64,000 nt of DNA from Acidobacteriota bacterium (GCA_017994815.1 JAGOJY010000016.1:1-64000), one strand, 5' to 3'. Positions 1 to 9,074 are shown, numbered from the stretch's first letter. Program-made: numbers and translations. The notes: a model not told the origin generated them from the letters alone.

Positions 1-68
1 TCGAACTCGACGGACCGTCTCACCGAACCATGCACCTCGGCATTGACGACCCCACCGCACCTGTGGCA

Positions 69-539
69 TCAAACGACCCGGCAGGACTTACTGGAAAACA
101 CCGGCAAGAGTTTCCGGAACCCACAGTTGCCGAGATTGAGAAGCGCGCCACGGATCCGGGTGTAGCCCCAGCCCGGATTCTCGCGCGCAAGGCGCACGAT
201 CAGCCGAGCAGTCTTGCGCGTCAGCGGAGGCCGGCCGGGCTTGCTCCTGCAGGAGCTGAAGTCCCACTTCCGGGCGATCAGGGCGCGATGCCACGCGAGC
301 AATGTCTCAGGCGCGGCCAATGTCGCGAGTTCGTCGAGCGCCTTGCGGCCCAAGGCCTTGGCCTTGGCGGCCAGTCGGCGCCGTTGGTCGTCGGTGAACT
401 GCAGACGCTTCCCGCCGAGTTGTTCGCGAAGAACGCGGTTTTCCTCGCGCAGGTATTCGATTGCTGCCTGCTGCTGACGGTTCATCCAGCCGGCGAGGGC
501 GAAGAGCAGCAGCTGGCCCGGGTGTAAGCTGTTGAACAT
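69..539 (-). pseudogene. Truncated IS/integrase-type transposase, N-terminal part
   Basis: The 156-residue reading frame has the N-terminal helical and helix-turn-helix-like part of a transposase of the 'integrase core' type. It contains [20 protein letters not shown], followed by the family-typical [20 protein letters not shown] and [16 protein letters not shown]. Family members continue for another ~200 residues with the DDE catalytic core. Here the similarity stops after GALLNLG, and about 19 unrelated residues lead to a stop. No DDE core, terminal inverted repeats or second IS end is visible in the window. I read it as a dead 5' fragment left by a rearrangement at about position 125. The family name comes from pattern recognition, not a search. 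Confidence 0.7.
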
Positions 540-708
540 CCGGGGAGTCTACGGGCCGATGAGTTTTCGGACACCACGGCCAAAGCAACCCCGTTCCGAC
601 GCACATGGAATCGCTGGCGCAGCACAGCCACCACGTCCAGGACCTACTCTGCGTGCATGCAGGCCGATTGCCCGGCCGGGGTCTGGGCCCGCGACGACCA
701 AAGTCCGG

Positions 709-2124
709 TTACCGGTCTTCGCAGGCCCACTCGACAATCTCGTAGCGCACGGCGCGGACCGGGATTTCCATCCGCCGGAACTGGCGGAGTGCGAGCCAGG
801 CCGCGAGGGCGACGAGTGCGCCTGCGCCCGCGACGAGCGCGAGCGCACCCGCGGGCTGTTGCACCAGGTCGAGAACCGCCGACTCGGAGCCGGTTTCGGC
901 AGCGAAGGGCGTGGTGCGGCGAGCGATCCCGGAGAATAGGCTCCGGAGTGGCACGATCAGCAGGATCGCGAGCGGCCCCCAGTACAGCATCTGTCGCACC
1001 CAGTCCGGGACGGCGGGCCGATATGCAGAGAGAAGCAGGGCGAGACTGGTCAACCAGATCACGACCGCCAGCGCGACTTCGAGCGCGGTGAGGGCAAACG
1101 GAATCTCCGACGACAGCGATCCGAGCAACGCGCCTGCCACGACCGCGCACAGAGGGGGTCCGAAGAGCCCGGCGAGGATGCGGCCGCGCCCGACCGGGAG
1201 CGGATCAGCGAAGCGCAGCGGCCGCAGGAGCGGACCGTTGGCCGACACGAGCAGGTAGGCAACAAGGTAGAAGTAGAACAGTCGCATGGCGGCAGCGTGT
1301 TCATCGGATGACATGATGCCCGCACCGCCCGCGAGGATGAACCCCAACAGCGCCGCGAACACCAACCAGCCGTAACGCGCGAAGGGCGGGACCCACCGGA
1401 AGAACAGCGGCGCCAACCGGGGCCGCGCCTCGCCCGCGGGCAACGCCGGACGTGCCGTGGCCGCGGGCGTCGGCGTGGCAGCGCGGCCGGGCTTGCGCGG
1501 CACGAGATCCAGGGCCGGGGGAACGCAGTGGGCGACGAACGCCCCGCCTGCGGCAGCTACCAATAACAGCGCCAGCGACGACAGCCACGGGCGGCGCGAG
1601 GCCACGATCAGCAGTAACGCCATGAAGGCGATGACGACCATGCGCCAAACCAAGAAGCTCCAGCCGGAGGCGTGCGCCGCGCCGCGGCCCGTCGCCTCGA
1701 TCGCAAGGACGGCGACGAGTGACGCCGCCACGAGCAGCGCGGTGACGCCGGGGATGTCGGCCTGCGCCCCACCGAGGACGGTCACCACGCGGGCAAGCAA
1801 CCCGATCAGGAACGCGCTCAGCGCCACGATCGCAAGACAGCCCGACACCTCCGCGGCACAGTGCGCGATCCAGAGCTGCCGGCCGGACACGGGGAGCGCG
1901 AGCTCATGCTCCGTGGCGCGGGTCGTGACCGCCCCCAGAACGAGGTAGGCGGCGACGGAGGCCCACACCGCCAGCGCGAGCATTGCGGGCGATGGAGCGG
2001 CGTGCAGCCGCAGAGCCGCCATCGTCAGAAGGCCGCAGATCACGCCGGAGTTGAGCCCCGCCAGAAGCCCCCACACGGGGGCGCCGCGGAACGCGGGGTT
2101 TCGGAGTACGAGCGGCACGATCAT
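709..2124 (-). CDS. ABC-2 type exporter, membrane permease subunit
   Basis: This 471-residue, very hydrophobic protein has roughly ten to twelve predicted membrane segments and no ATPase motifs. That fits the permease half of an ABC exporter. The ATG start at 2124 overlaps the TGA of the upstream ATPase gene (ATGA), so the two are translationally coupled. An upstream in-frame start would lie deep inside the ATPase gene. A cytoplasmic loop rich in Ala/Pro/Arg lies around residues 210-235. It is the last gene of the phosphatase-GntR-ATPase-permease operon. The substrate cannot be read from sequence; exporters with YtrA-like GntR regulators often handle peptide antibiotics or lipids, which is inference here. 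Confidence 0.8.
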   Translation of the reverse strand: MIVPLVLRNPAFRGAPVWGLLAGLNSGVICGLLTMAALRLHAAPSPAMLALAVWASVAAYLVLGAVTTRATEHELALPVSGRQLWIAHCAAEVSGCLAIVALSAFLIGLLARVVTVLGGAQADIPGVTALLVAASLVAVLAIEATGRGAAHASGWSFLVWRMVVIAFMALLLIVASRRPWLSSLALLLVAAAGGAFVAHCVPPALDLVPRKPGRAATPTPAATARPALPAGEARPRLAPLFFRWVPPFARYGWLVFAALLGFILAGGAGIMSSDEHAAAMRLFYFYLVAYLLVSANGPLLRPLRFADPLPVGRGRILAGLFGPPLCAVVAGALLGSLSSEIPFALTALEVALAVVIWLTSLALLLSAYRPAVPDWVRQMLYWGPLAILLIVPLRSLFSGIARRTTPFAAETGSESAVLDLVQQPAGALALVAGAGALVALAAWLALRQFRRMEIPVRAVRYEIVEWACEDR

Positions 2125-3011
2125 GGCTGGCCTCCCACGAGTTCGACGAACATGTCCTCCAACGCGATCGTGCGGCAAGCTCCGGCGGCGCCGGCGATGT
2201 CGCTGATTTCCCGCTCGGCCCGGCGCGGGTCGAGGTGGAACACGGCCCGGAGCACGCCCGCCCGCTCGCGCACCGCGACGCAGGCCGGCAGCGCGAGGAG
2301 TTGCTCGCGTGTCAGCCCGGGCCGCTGTTCGATCAGCGCCAGCGTGAATCCTTCCTGCAGTTCTTCCAGCGCCTGGTCGATCAACACGCGCCCGGCGTCG
2401 AGCATCACGATCCGGTCGGCCAGACGTTCAACGTCGGTCAGGTAATGCGAGGAGAAGAGGATCGTTGTCCCCGCCTCGTTCAGCAGCTCGATCGAGGTCT
2501 CGAGGAACTCCCGCCGGGCCACCGGGTCGAGTCCGCTCGCCGGTTCGTCCAGCAGCAGCAGCTCGGGGCGGTGCGCCACCGCGCACAGCAGCGCGACGCG
2601 GCGCGCCTGCCCTCGGGAGAGCGTCCTCACCTTGGCACCGAGTGGCAGCTCGAACCGCTCCGCTAGCGCCGCCGCGGCCTCCTCATCCCACGTCGGGTAC
2701 AGGGCCCGGTGGAGCGCGACGATTTCGCCGATGGTCAGGTACGGGGGCAGGATCTGGTCTTCCGCGACGTAGCCGACGCGACGCTTGACTGCGACCGGAT
2801 GCTCGCGGGGGTCGAGGTCGAAGACTCGCACCTGCCCCCGCTGCGCGGCGATCATCCCCATCGCGAGCCGGATCAGGGTGGTCTTGCCCGCCCCGTTCTT
2901 GCCGATCAGCCCGATCACCTGACCCGGCTGGATCGTGAAGCTCACGCCGGCCAGGACGTCATGCCCGCGCTTGTACGCGCGGTGAACGTCTTGAAAGGAG
3001 AGGATGTTCAT
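2121..3011 (-). CDS. ABC exporter ATP-binding protein
   Basis: This 296-residue ATPase subunit energises the permease encoded immediately downstream. Walker A is GKNGAGKT (residues 37-44), the signature is LSRGQ (131-135) and Walker B is LLLLDEP (151-157), followed by the D-loop SGLDP. A switch histidine follows in LFSSHYLTD. The C-terminal ~80 residues form the accessory domain seen in exporters of the YtrB/CcmA type. The ATG at 3011 overlaps the TGA of the GntR gene and sits in a compact 4-gene operon. The longer upstream extension was rejected because it only re-reads the regulator gene. Confidence 0.9.
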   Translation of the reverse strand: MNILSFQDVHRAYKRGHDVLAGVSFTIQPGQVIGLIGKNGAGKTTLIRLAMGMIAAQRGQVRVFDLDPREHPVAVKRRVGYVAEDQILPPYLTIGEIVALHRALYPTWDEEAAAALAERFELPLGAKVRTLSRGQARRVALLCAVAHRPELLLLDEPASGLDPVARREFLETSIELLNEAGTTILFSSHYLTDVERLADRIVMLDAGRVLIDQALEELQEGFTLALIEQRPGLTREQLLALPACVAVRERAGVLRAVFHLDPRRAEREISDIAGAAGACRTIALEDMFVELVGGQP

Positions 3012-3388
3012 CGGTTGTTCTCCCGCTCGATCTCCCCGAGCAGATTGACGACCTCGGTAAACGGCACACCGCACAGCGCCGCCTGCGAGAGCAGCCGCCG
3101 GGCGGCATCGCGCAGCCGCTCGCGGCTCTCCGCCGGATCGGCCGGTGCAGCGCGCTCGCTGACGAACGTGCCGCGCCCGCGCTGGGTCTCGATCAGGCCG
3201 CTCCTCTCGAGCTCGTCGTAGGCCTTCTTCACGGTGAGCGGCGCAATGACGAGCTGCGCCGCCAAGTCCCGGTGCGAGGGCAGGCGGTCACCCGGCGACA
3301 GGCGCCCGCCGGCCACGGCATCCTCGACCTGCCGCACGATCTGACGGTAGATCGGCAACTCGTCGCCGGGTTGGACATGGATCAGCAT
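3008..3388 (-). CDS. GntR-family transcriptional regulator, YtrA type
   Basis: This is a short 126-residue GntR regulator. An N-terminal winged helix (about residues 10-75) carries LPIYRQIVRQVEDAVAGG, LPSHRDLAAQL, TVKKAYDELERSGLI and RGRGTFV. Only a ~50-residue helical tail follows instead of a large effector domain, as in the YtrA subfamily that controls ABC exporters. The ATG at 3388 has a GAGGT ribosome site directly upstream, inside the end of the phosphatase gene. Being co-transcribed with the exporter it probably controls autogenously, a good operator candidate is the palindrome at 4195-4218. The effector is unknown. Confidence 0.88.
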   Translation of the reverse strand: MLIHVQPGDELPIYRQIVRQVEDAVAGGRLSPGDRLPSHRDLAAQLVIAPLTVKKAYDELERSGLIETQRGRGTFVSERAAPADPAESRERLRDAARRLLSQAALCGVPFTEVVNLLGEIERENNR

Positions 3389-3395
3389 CGGCACC

Positions 3396-4178
3396 TCACT
3401 GCGCCCGGCGGCGCGCAACGACCACCGTCGCGTCGTCACGTCCCTTGCGGGTGCTGAGCGCGAGCGCGTCCTCGACGAGCGCGCGCGCGAGCCGGTCCAC
3501 GGGCCAGCTCCTGCGGGCCTGGAGAGAGGCGAGCAGGCGCGCCTCGCCGACCGGGATATTGGACGCATCGACGAGTTCAGAGATCCCGTCCGTCACGAGA
3601 AGCAGCACGTCACCGGGCGACAACGCCAGTTTCGCGGTTCCGCCGAGCCATCCCCCGAACAGCCCGAGCGGCGTGCCGGTCGGCGCCACGCGCTCGACCG
3701 ATCCCGTGAACCGCGAGACTATCGGCGTCGCGTGGCCACAGTTCGCGTAACAAAGGGTCGAGCTTGCCGCGTCGAACTCGCCGATGAACAGCGTGACGTA
3801 GTGCTCCGGCGCCGTGCTGTCGTGAAGCAACCGGTTGAGCGATCGCACGCGGCTCACGAGATCGCCGGAAGCGAGAGCGTAGTGACTGCGCAGCGCCGCG
3901 TGCAGGGCCGTTGCGATCAGCGCGGCGGGCAGACCCTTGCCGCATGCGTCGCCGATGGCGATCGCGAGCCGGCCCGGGGCGTACGGGATGAAATCGAAGA
4001 AATCGCCTCCGATGCCCAACGCGGCCTGCGAGAAACCCGCGGCTTCGAGCGTGCCCTCGGCAAACGCACGGCCCGGCAGCAGCCGCGCCTGCACGCGGCG
4101 TGCAAGCCCGACCTCGCGCGCGGACACCTGCGACCCGCGGCGCGCCTGGGTTGGCTTGGAGTACAAGACCTGGGTCAT
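3396..4178 (-). CDS. PP2C/SpoIIE-family serine phosphatase
   Basis: This 260-residue metal-dependent protein phosphatase of the SpoIIE/RsbU type has no attached sensor domain. Metal-binding motifs are visible: GGDFFD (residues 57-62), GDACGKG (76-82), TDGISE near residue 205 and GRDDATVVV near the C-terminus. Relatives dephosphorylate anti-anti-sigma factors in partner-switching cascades, but no anti-sigma partner is encoded nearby. I chose ATG 4178 because AGAGGG lies 4-9 bases upstream of it; an earlier start at 4223 would place the palindromic operator inside the coding region. It is the first gene of the GntR/ABC exporter operon, which is an unusual association. Confidence 0.88.
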   Translation of the reverse strand: MTQVLYSKPTQARRGSQVSAREVGLARRVQARLLPGRAFAEGTLEAAGFSQAALGIGGDFFDFIPYAPGRLAIAIGDACGKGLPAALIATALHAALRSHYALASGDLVSRVRSLNRLLHDSTAPEHYVTLFIGEFDAASSTLCYANCGHATPIVSRFTGSVERVAPTGTPLGLFGGWLGGTAKLALSPGDVLLLVTDGISELVDASNIPVGEARLLASLQARRSWPVDRLARALVEDALALSTRKGRDDATVVVARRRAQ

Positions 4179-4194
4179 GGGGCCCTCTGTGCGT

Positions 4195-4218
4195 GTGATA
4201 TAGAGCACTATATCACTA
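4195..4218 (-). promoter_or_regulatory. Palindromic operator upstream of the phosphatase-GntR-ABC operon
   Basis: An inverted repeat of GTGATATA and TATATCAC (8-base perfect arms, 8-base spacer) ends 17 bases before the ATG at 4178. It is AT-rich in a GC-rich setting and contains -10-like hexamers such as TATAGT on the minus strand. Its position and AT-rich symmetry fit a GntR/YtrA-type operator overlapping the promoter. Its assignment to the GntR encoded in the same operon is inference. Confidence 0.65.
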
Positions 4219-4548
4219 GCCACTCTCGGCGCAAGGGCCAGAATCTCCCAATCGTGGCTTTTCTGAGATCGCTTTCAAAATGAACGACTTAGCCTTGGCA
4301 CCCGAACGAACGCAGCGTGGAGGTTCGGCACGTTCCGGACCGGCACGCCGGCCGCTACGCGACGGCGTCCCGGGTCCAACCGCCGGAGAGCGTCACGCCG
4401 GTTGCGTTTCCGGACGCCAGCCTTCCCGCGCTGTTCCGCTGATCCGCCGTCGGTTCGCGCGGTCCGGCTGCGCCCCGCCCGGACGGGCGCGAGCGCCCGT
4501 CCGGGTTCTGGCGCGGGTCGACGGCGCAGCGTGCGCGCGCGCTCGTCC
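4219..4548. other. Intergenic stretch between divergent/convergent units, no gene seen
   Basis: This ~330-base region lies upstream of the phosphatase operon and downstream of the methyltransferase gene. Reading frames here are arginine/proline-rich, without family features, and look spurious. The only clear structure is the hairpin at 4478-4505. Confidence 0.6.
4478..4505 (-). terminator. Strong GC hairpin downstream of the methyltransferase gene
   Basis: A perfect 13-base inverted repeat (CCCGGACGGGCGC / GCGCCCGTCCGGG) with a 2-base centre lies about 45 bases past the methyltransferase stop. There is no U-tract on either side, so it may act as an RNA 3'-end stabiliser or a non-canonical terminator. 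Confidence 0.5.
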
Positions 4549-5151
4549 TTACGGGCGCCGCGCAACCAGCAGGAACACCGGATAGACGCGCTCGTCCCGA
4601 CGGATATCGAAGACCGTCCGGAAGCTCGGCTCGACGAAGCCGGCGCGTTCGACCTCGCGCGCGAGCGCGGCGCGGTCGAAGCCGTGGTGGACGTCGACCT
4701 CGGCGCCGTGGAACGAGCCGTCCTCCGCGTCGAGGTCGGCCAGCGCGATCGCGCCGCCCGGGACGGTCAGTTCGTGGAACGCACGCAGCACGCGCGGCAC
4801 GTCGCGCACGTGGTGCAGCGCCATCGACGAGAACACGAGGTCGAAGCGGTCCGCGTGTGGAGGTTCGACGTCGAGGTCAAGCCGGAGCGGCACCACGTGG
4901 AAGAGCCCCGCGTCCGCGAGCTTGCGCCCGAGCACGGCGAGCATCCCCTCGGAGCTGTCGGCGAGCGTCAGGCGCACGAACCGCGACGCCAGCGCCACGC
5001 CGAGCAGGCCGGTGCCGCAGCCGTACTCGAAGCCCGCAGCATCCGGCGGCAGCGCGACGGTCCCGACGATCGCGGCGGCGACGACGCGGGCCCGCTCGAC
5101 CTTAACCGGGTCGTCGTCCCAGGTGGCCGCTAAGGCGTCGAAGTCGATCAC
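4549..5151 (-). CDS. Class I SAM-dependent methyltransferase
   Basis: This 200-residue Rossmann-fold methyltransferase has motif I EYGCGTGLLG, an acidic residue after strand 2 in LTLADSS, and the post-motif block FDLVFSSMALHHVRD typical of the UbiE/Methyltransf_11 group. PGGAIALADLDAEDGSFH follows, as in many small-molecule methyltransferases. The start was set at GTG 5151 because a perfect AGGAGG lies 5 bases upstream; the longer frame to 5286 has no support. The substrate is unknown. It appears to be transcribed alone and is followed by a strong hairpin. Confidence 0.88.
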   Translation of the reverse strand: MIDFDALAATWDDDPVKVERARVVAAAIVGTVALPPDAAGFEYGCGTGLLGVALASRFVRLTLADSSEGMLAVLGRKLADAGLFHVVPLRLDLDVEPPHADRFDLVFSSMALHHVRDVPRVLRAFHELTVPGGAIALADLDAEDGSFHGAEVDVHHGFDRAALAREVERAGFVEPSFRTVFDIRRDERVYPVFLLVARRP

Positions 5152-5430
5152 GGTGACCTCCTGCGGAAATGGCCGGCCATCGTACGCCGGGCCGGTCTTC
5201 CCCGCCCCGGACGGTTGGTGACCTACCTCGATGCACCTGTCGACGTCAAACACCCGACACCGAGAAAAGTGAAGGAGGCCCGGCACGGCGAGCGTCCTCT
5301 TGTCCGACGGCGGTAGTCATGCTGTCGGCAGGCAGCGCGCTTTCGCTCGGATCAATGCTCGTGAGAACACGGGAGGCACTCGCGGTGAACCGGACCTTCG
5401 CTGCATACCTGCGTCAGGAACTCGACACCC
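5152..5430. other. Intergenic stretch, no gene recognised
   Basis: These ~280 bases lie between the methyltransferase start and the relic at 5431. I see no gene. The plus-strand frame that runs through it into the repeat protein has no ribosome site and no recognisable sequence. Confidence 0.5.
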
Positions 5431-5511
5431 GGCAAGGCGCTGATCGTCGGATCGCCGCTTCCGGGGCATGCGATGCAGCACGACGGGACTGCACCCGTGA
5501 GCGTCCGATGA
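5431..5511 (+). pseudogene. Relic C-terminal fragment of a third repeat-protein paralogue
   Basis: Read in frame from 5431, the DNA encodes GKALIVGSPLPGHAMQHDGT and then APVSVR and TGA. This matches the C-terminal block LIASSLPGHAAKHDGTAPA of the neighbouring protein (DNA ~7507-7570) and LVTSPLPGHVMRP of the second copy (~43860). The frame opens only at 5389 after a stop, so no upstream body remains. The TGA at 5509-5511 overlaps the ATG of the next gene. The simplest reading is that an adjacent tandem copy was deleted, leaving its 3' end. Confidence 0.6.
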
Positions 5512-7648
5512 ATCGACACCGCGCGTGGGCAGTTCTCGCTCTTCTCGTCGCGTCGAGCGCCGCCCGGGCCGCCCTACCTCCGACACGCGTCAACTACCAG
5601 GGCGTGCTGCGCGGCAGCGCCGACGCGCCGCTCACTGGCAGCTACGACATGCGCTTCGGGTTTTGGGATGCGGCGACGGGGGGCGTCGAGATCATGCTCG
5701 ACGAGCACGCCGCGGCCACCGGAGATGCGGTGACAGTCTCGGGGGGCCTGTTCGACGTTCTGCTCGGCGGTGGCAACCTCACGGACGGGTCCGGCCCGGG
5801 CACGTACACGTCCCTTGACGCGGTCTTCCGTGATCACTCGGACGTGTGGCTCGAGGTCCGCATCGAGGGCGAGACGTTGGCGCCGCGCACGCACATCCAG
5901 TCGGCACCCTACGCGCTCAACGCGACCAGTGCCAACGATTCGGCTCGTCTCGCGGGACAGCCGGGGAGCTACTACCTCGACACGTCATCCGCTGCGCAGA
6001 CGAAGCTCGGGCGCGTCCTGTTCGACAACGCGGCTGGAACCGGAGCGGCGGTCGAGGCGGTCGGTGCGGACGGAGGCGGCACATTCCGCGACGGCGACGG
6101 CTCCGCGTATTCGTTCGTCGGCCGCGACGGGTACGGAATCGAAGGCTATGGCACCAGCAGGGGTGCGTACTTCAAAGACCTCGATGGCTCGGGATTCGGT
6201 TCGTGGGCATCGGCGATTACGGGGTCCAGGGCTTCGGCAACACCGCAGGAGGGTACTTCCAGGACCTGAACAGCTCGGGAGTGGGCTATGCCGGCTTGGG
6301 CGACATCGGATTCGAAGGCTACGGCAACGGCGCCGGAGGGTACTTCCAGGATCGCAACGGCTCGGGATATGCGTACGTCGGCAACGATCATGTGGGAATC
6401 CGAGCGTCCGGCAGCAGTTGTGGCGGATTCTTCGAGGATCCCGATCCTGATGGCGGCGGGTACGCGTACGTGGGCATCGACCAGATCGGGATCGAGGCCT
6501 ATGCCACCGGCGCCGGCGGGTTCTTCAGAGATTTCAGCGGGTCGTATGCCTATGTCGGCTACGCGATCTGGAAGGTCCAGGGCACGGGCACCGTCTCGTT
6601 CGTGCAGAACCACCCCACGCAGGAAGATCGCGTCATCGTCTATGCGGCCCCGGAAGGGGACGAGGTCGCGGTCTACACCCGCGGCTCCGGCCGACTCGTC
6701 GACGGCGAAGCGCGGGTTGCTTTGGGCGGGACGTTCGCGCTCGTCGCCAATCCTGACGTCGGGCTGACGGCGTATCTCACCCCGCGGGGTGAGTCTCCAG
6801 TGGCGCTCACCGTGGCGGCATTGTCGACGAACCAACTGATCATCCGGGGGCCGACCGGCGCAGAAGTCGACTTCGACTACATCGTCTATGGTCTGCGCAT
6901 CGGGTTCGAAGCGATGCCGGTCGTGCAGGTGAAGCGGGACGAGGCGTATCTCCCGACGACCGCCACGCTGGCCGAACTCGAGGCCGGGCAGACCGATACC
7001 GTCGCGTCGAGCGCGCTGGCGCGGTTCGGCGCAACCCAGGAACGGCTCACCGGTGCTGCTCCGGACCTGTCGCGTACGAACGCCCTGGCGGCACGGATCA
7101 ACGCCGGTCGCGAGGAGTGGCTTGCGGCGCAGGCAGCACGCGAACAGGCGCGGCGCCCGTGGCCGATCCCGACTCGCGATTTTGGCGATGTTGCTCCTGT
7201 TCCGCCGACGACTCGTCCGGCGCCGGTGATCGAAACCGCCAAATCGGCTCGAATCCCCGAGGTCGGTGCGAAGAGTGAACGACCCGCCGGAACGACGCTC
7301 ATCCTGACGGCCGCACAGGCAACCGAACTTGGCGCAGTCGTGAGCCTCGATCCACTCCATCCGGGAGCGTTCGTCGAAAGTGCCGGACCAGGGGAAGCGT
7401 TGATCGTCGGCTGCACGCTCGGGAACGGCCCCGGCGAGATCGAGATCGCAACTGCAGGCGTTGCGCTCTGCCGTGTTGACGCTTCATCGGCTCGGATCGA
7501 GGTCGGCGACCTGCTGATCGCCTCGTCGCTCCCGGGGCACGCGGCGAAGCACGATGGCACGGCGCCCGCCGTGGCCGTCGTCGGCCGCGCCGTCGATCCC
7601 TTGCCCTTCGGCACGGGGTTGATTCGAGTACTTCTCGGGGGACGGTGA
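5508..7648 (+). pseudogene. Secreted 30-residue-repeat protein, copy 1, with one frameshift
   Basis: With one base restored near 6197-6200 this reads as a 713-residue secreted protein. It has a signal peptide (residues 1-22), an N-terminal domain starting LPPTRVNYQGVLRGSADAPL, and six tandem ~30-residue repeats (DNA ~6065-6600) of the form AGGYFQDxxxSGYAYVGxGDYGIxGYG. A conserved block follows (VSFVQNHPTQEDRVIVYAAP, VDFDYIVYGLRIGFE), and the C-terminal domain has SSLPGHA and GTGLIRVLLGGR. The first frame dies at 6269; the second carries the remaining repeats to 7648. The paralogue at 43757-45958 is intact and colinear, which locates the missing base. No function is known; a surface or fibre role is inferred. 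Confidence 0.75.
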
Positions 7649-7964
7649 CGACGATCCACCGGTGCCACGCGATCCGTTTGGCGGCCCCGATCTGGACGGT
7701 TCGCCGTGCGATCCGGTCGATTCTTATTTCCTCACTTGTTTCTTACTCGAGACGCATCAAAAACAGCTTGCAGGTGCGGTCCTCCGTCGTAGATTCGCAG
7801 ACCTTCCGGACAGGTGTGGGGTCAGCAGTTGTCTACCTGCTGGTTCGGCCCGCACCGCTGCCGCCTCTTCTGCGCCCGGAAGAGGATTGCGGGGCGCAAC
7901 CCGCCACACTCCGCCACGCCGGTCCCCCGGGCGGCGGCGCATTGCCGCCCCCCGGGCGACACGT
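7649..7964. other. Convergent intergenic region, hairpins only
   Basis: This ~315-base gap lies between two convergent units. It holds a small hairpin at 7864-7885 (CCTCTTC / GAAGAGG, 8-base loop) and a larger one at 7926-7956. No reading frame has recognisable features. Confidence 0.5.
7926..7956 (-). terminator. GC-rich hairpin after the metal-transport operon
   Basis: CCCGGGCGGCGGC pairs with GCCGCCCCCCGGG with one mismatch and a 5-base loop. It lies 9 bases beyond the stop codon of the last permease gene. It lacks a U-tract, so it is a candidate 3' end rather than a classical intrinsic terminator. Confidence 0.45.
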
Positions 7965-9074
7965 TCACGCCGGCGGCGGGTGCCTGAGGCCGGTCGCCCC
8001 GAACGGCTCCAGGGCCGCTGCTCCCGCCTCGGTCAGGCGTAACCCCGCGCGGGTGCGCTCGACCTGTCCCGCGGCGGCCAGCCGCTCGATCGACCGGCGC
8101 AGCCGCGGGCCGCTCCAGTGGAACCGCTTCTCGATCGCTTCGAGCCGGATCGGTGTCGCGCGGTCGAGGTGCAGCATCAGCAGGCGGTCGATCAGCCGCG
8201 CCTGGACCCGCCGCCGGTCGAGCACGCGGCTGACCAGGCCGTGCGCGGGCGAGAGCGCGAGGGCCAGCACCAGCAGCGCGCCGGCGACGACCGCCATCGA
8301 CCCCGCGATCGACGCGTCCAGTGCGCGGGCGAGCGCGTAACCGGCGACCGCGGACAGCACGCCATCCGCGACGGCGAGGACGAGCATCGGCGCCAGCCGC
8401 TCCGTGAGCAGGTAGGCCGTGACCGGCGGGACGATCAGCATCGCCACCACCAGGATGGCGCCGACCGACTCGAACGCGCCGACGACCGTCACCGACACCG
8501 CGCCCATCAGCATGTAGTGGATCAGCGCGGGAGCGAAGCCGAGAGCGGTGGCCAGCTCCGGGTCGAAAGTGGTCAGCTTCAGTTCTTTGTAGAACAGCAG
8601 CACCAGCAGCAGGTCGAGCGCGCACACCAGACCGTTGACCCACAGCGCCTTGGGGCCGAGCGCCTGCGAGGCGACCACCAGCGTGTCCCAGGGCGCGTAG
8701 GCGATCTCCCCGTACAGCACGCAGTCGAGGTCGAGGTCCACGGCGCTCGCGTAACGGCTGATCAGGATCACGCCGATCGCGAACAGGGCTGGGAACACGA
8801 CGCCGATCGACGCATCCTCCGCGAGGCGCCGGCTACGGTGAAACAGCTCGACCAGTGCCACGGTCAAAAGGCCCAGCGCCCCGGCCCCGACCAGCATCGG
8901 CAGCGGCGAGCGGGAGCCGGTGATCAGGAACGCCAGCGCGATCCCGGGCAGCACGGCGTGACTGATCGCGTCGCCGAGCAAGGCCATCTTCCGCAGCACC
9001 AGGAACGACCCCAAGAGCGCGCAACTCGCGGCGACGAGGCTGCCGACCAGCACGATGACGAGCGCCGGGCTCAC
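7965..9074 (-). CDS. Metal ABC transporter permease 2 with C-terminal winged-helix domain
   Basis: This 369-residue protein begins as an ABC-3 family permease (MntC/ZnuB/TroCD type) with about eight or nine membrane segments to residue ~285. Its typical start is LLGSFLVLRKMALLGDAISH. The last ~80 residues form a soluble winged-helix segment (LDRATPIRLEAIEKRFHW, LRRSIERLAAAGQVERTRAG, LRLTEAGAAAL) not found in the standard permease. GTG 9074 overlaps the stop of permease 1 (GTGA) and has GGAGG upstream. It probably forms a heteromeric channel with permease 1 for Mn, Fe or Zn uptake; the metal is inferred from the divergent MntR-like regulator. Confidence 0.88.
   Translation of the reverse strand: MSPALVIVLVGSLVAASCALLGSFLVLRKMALLGDAISHAVLPGIALAFLITGSRSPLPMLVGAGALGLLTVALVELFHRSRRLAEDASIGVVFPALFAIGVILISRYASAVDLDLDCVLYGEIAYAPWDTLVVASQALGPKALWVNGLVCALDLLLVLLFYKELKLTTFDPELATALGFAPALIHYMLMGAVSVTVVGAFESVGAILVVAMLIVPPVTAYLLTERLAPMLVLAVADGVLSAVAGYALARALDASIAGSMAVVAGALLVLALALSPAHGLVSRVLDRRRVQARLIDRLLMLHLDRATPIRLEAIEKRFHWSGPRLRRSIERLAAAGQVERTRAGLRLTEAGAAALEPFGATGLRHPPPA

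Noticed and set aside
1-540. An intact insertion sequence at the left edge
   Set aside because: The transposase lacks its catalytic core and no terminal inverted repeats or target duplication are visible.
4275-4585. Short frames on both strands around the 4478-4505 hairpin
   Set aside because: They are arginine/proline-rich translations of a GC-rich non-coding stretch without initiation signals.
6190-6275. Programmed ribosomal frameshift in repeat-protein copy 1
   Set aside because: There is no slippery heptamer or strong downstream structure, and the paralogue encodes the same protein in one frame. A simple base loss is more likely.
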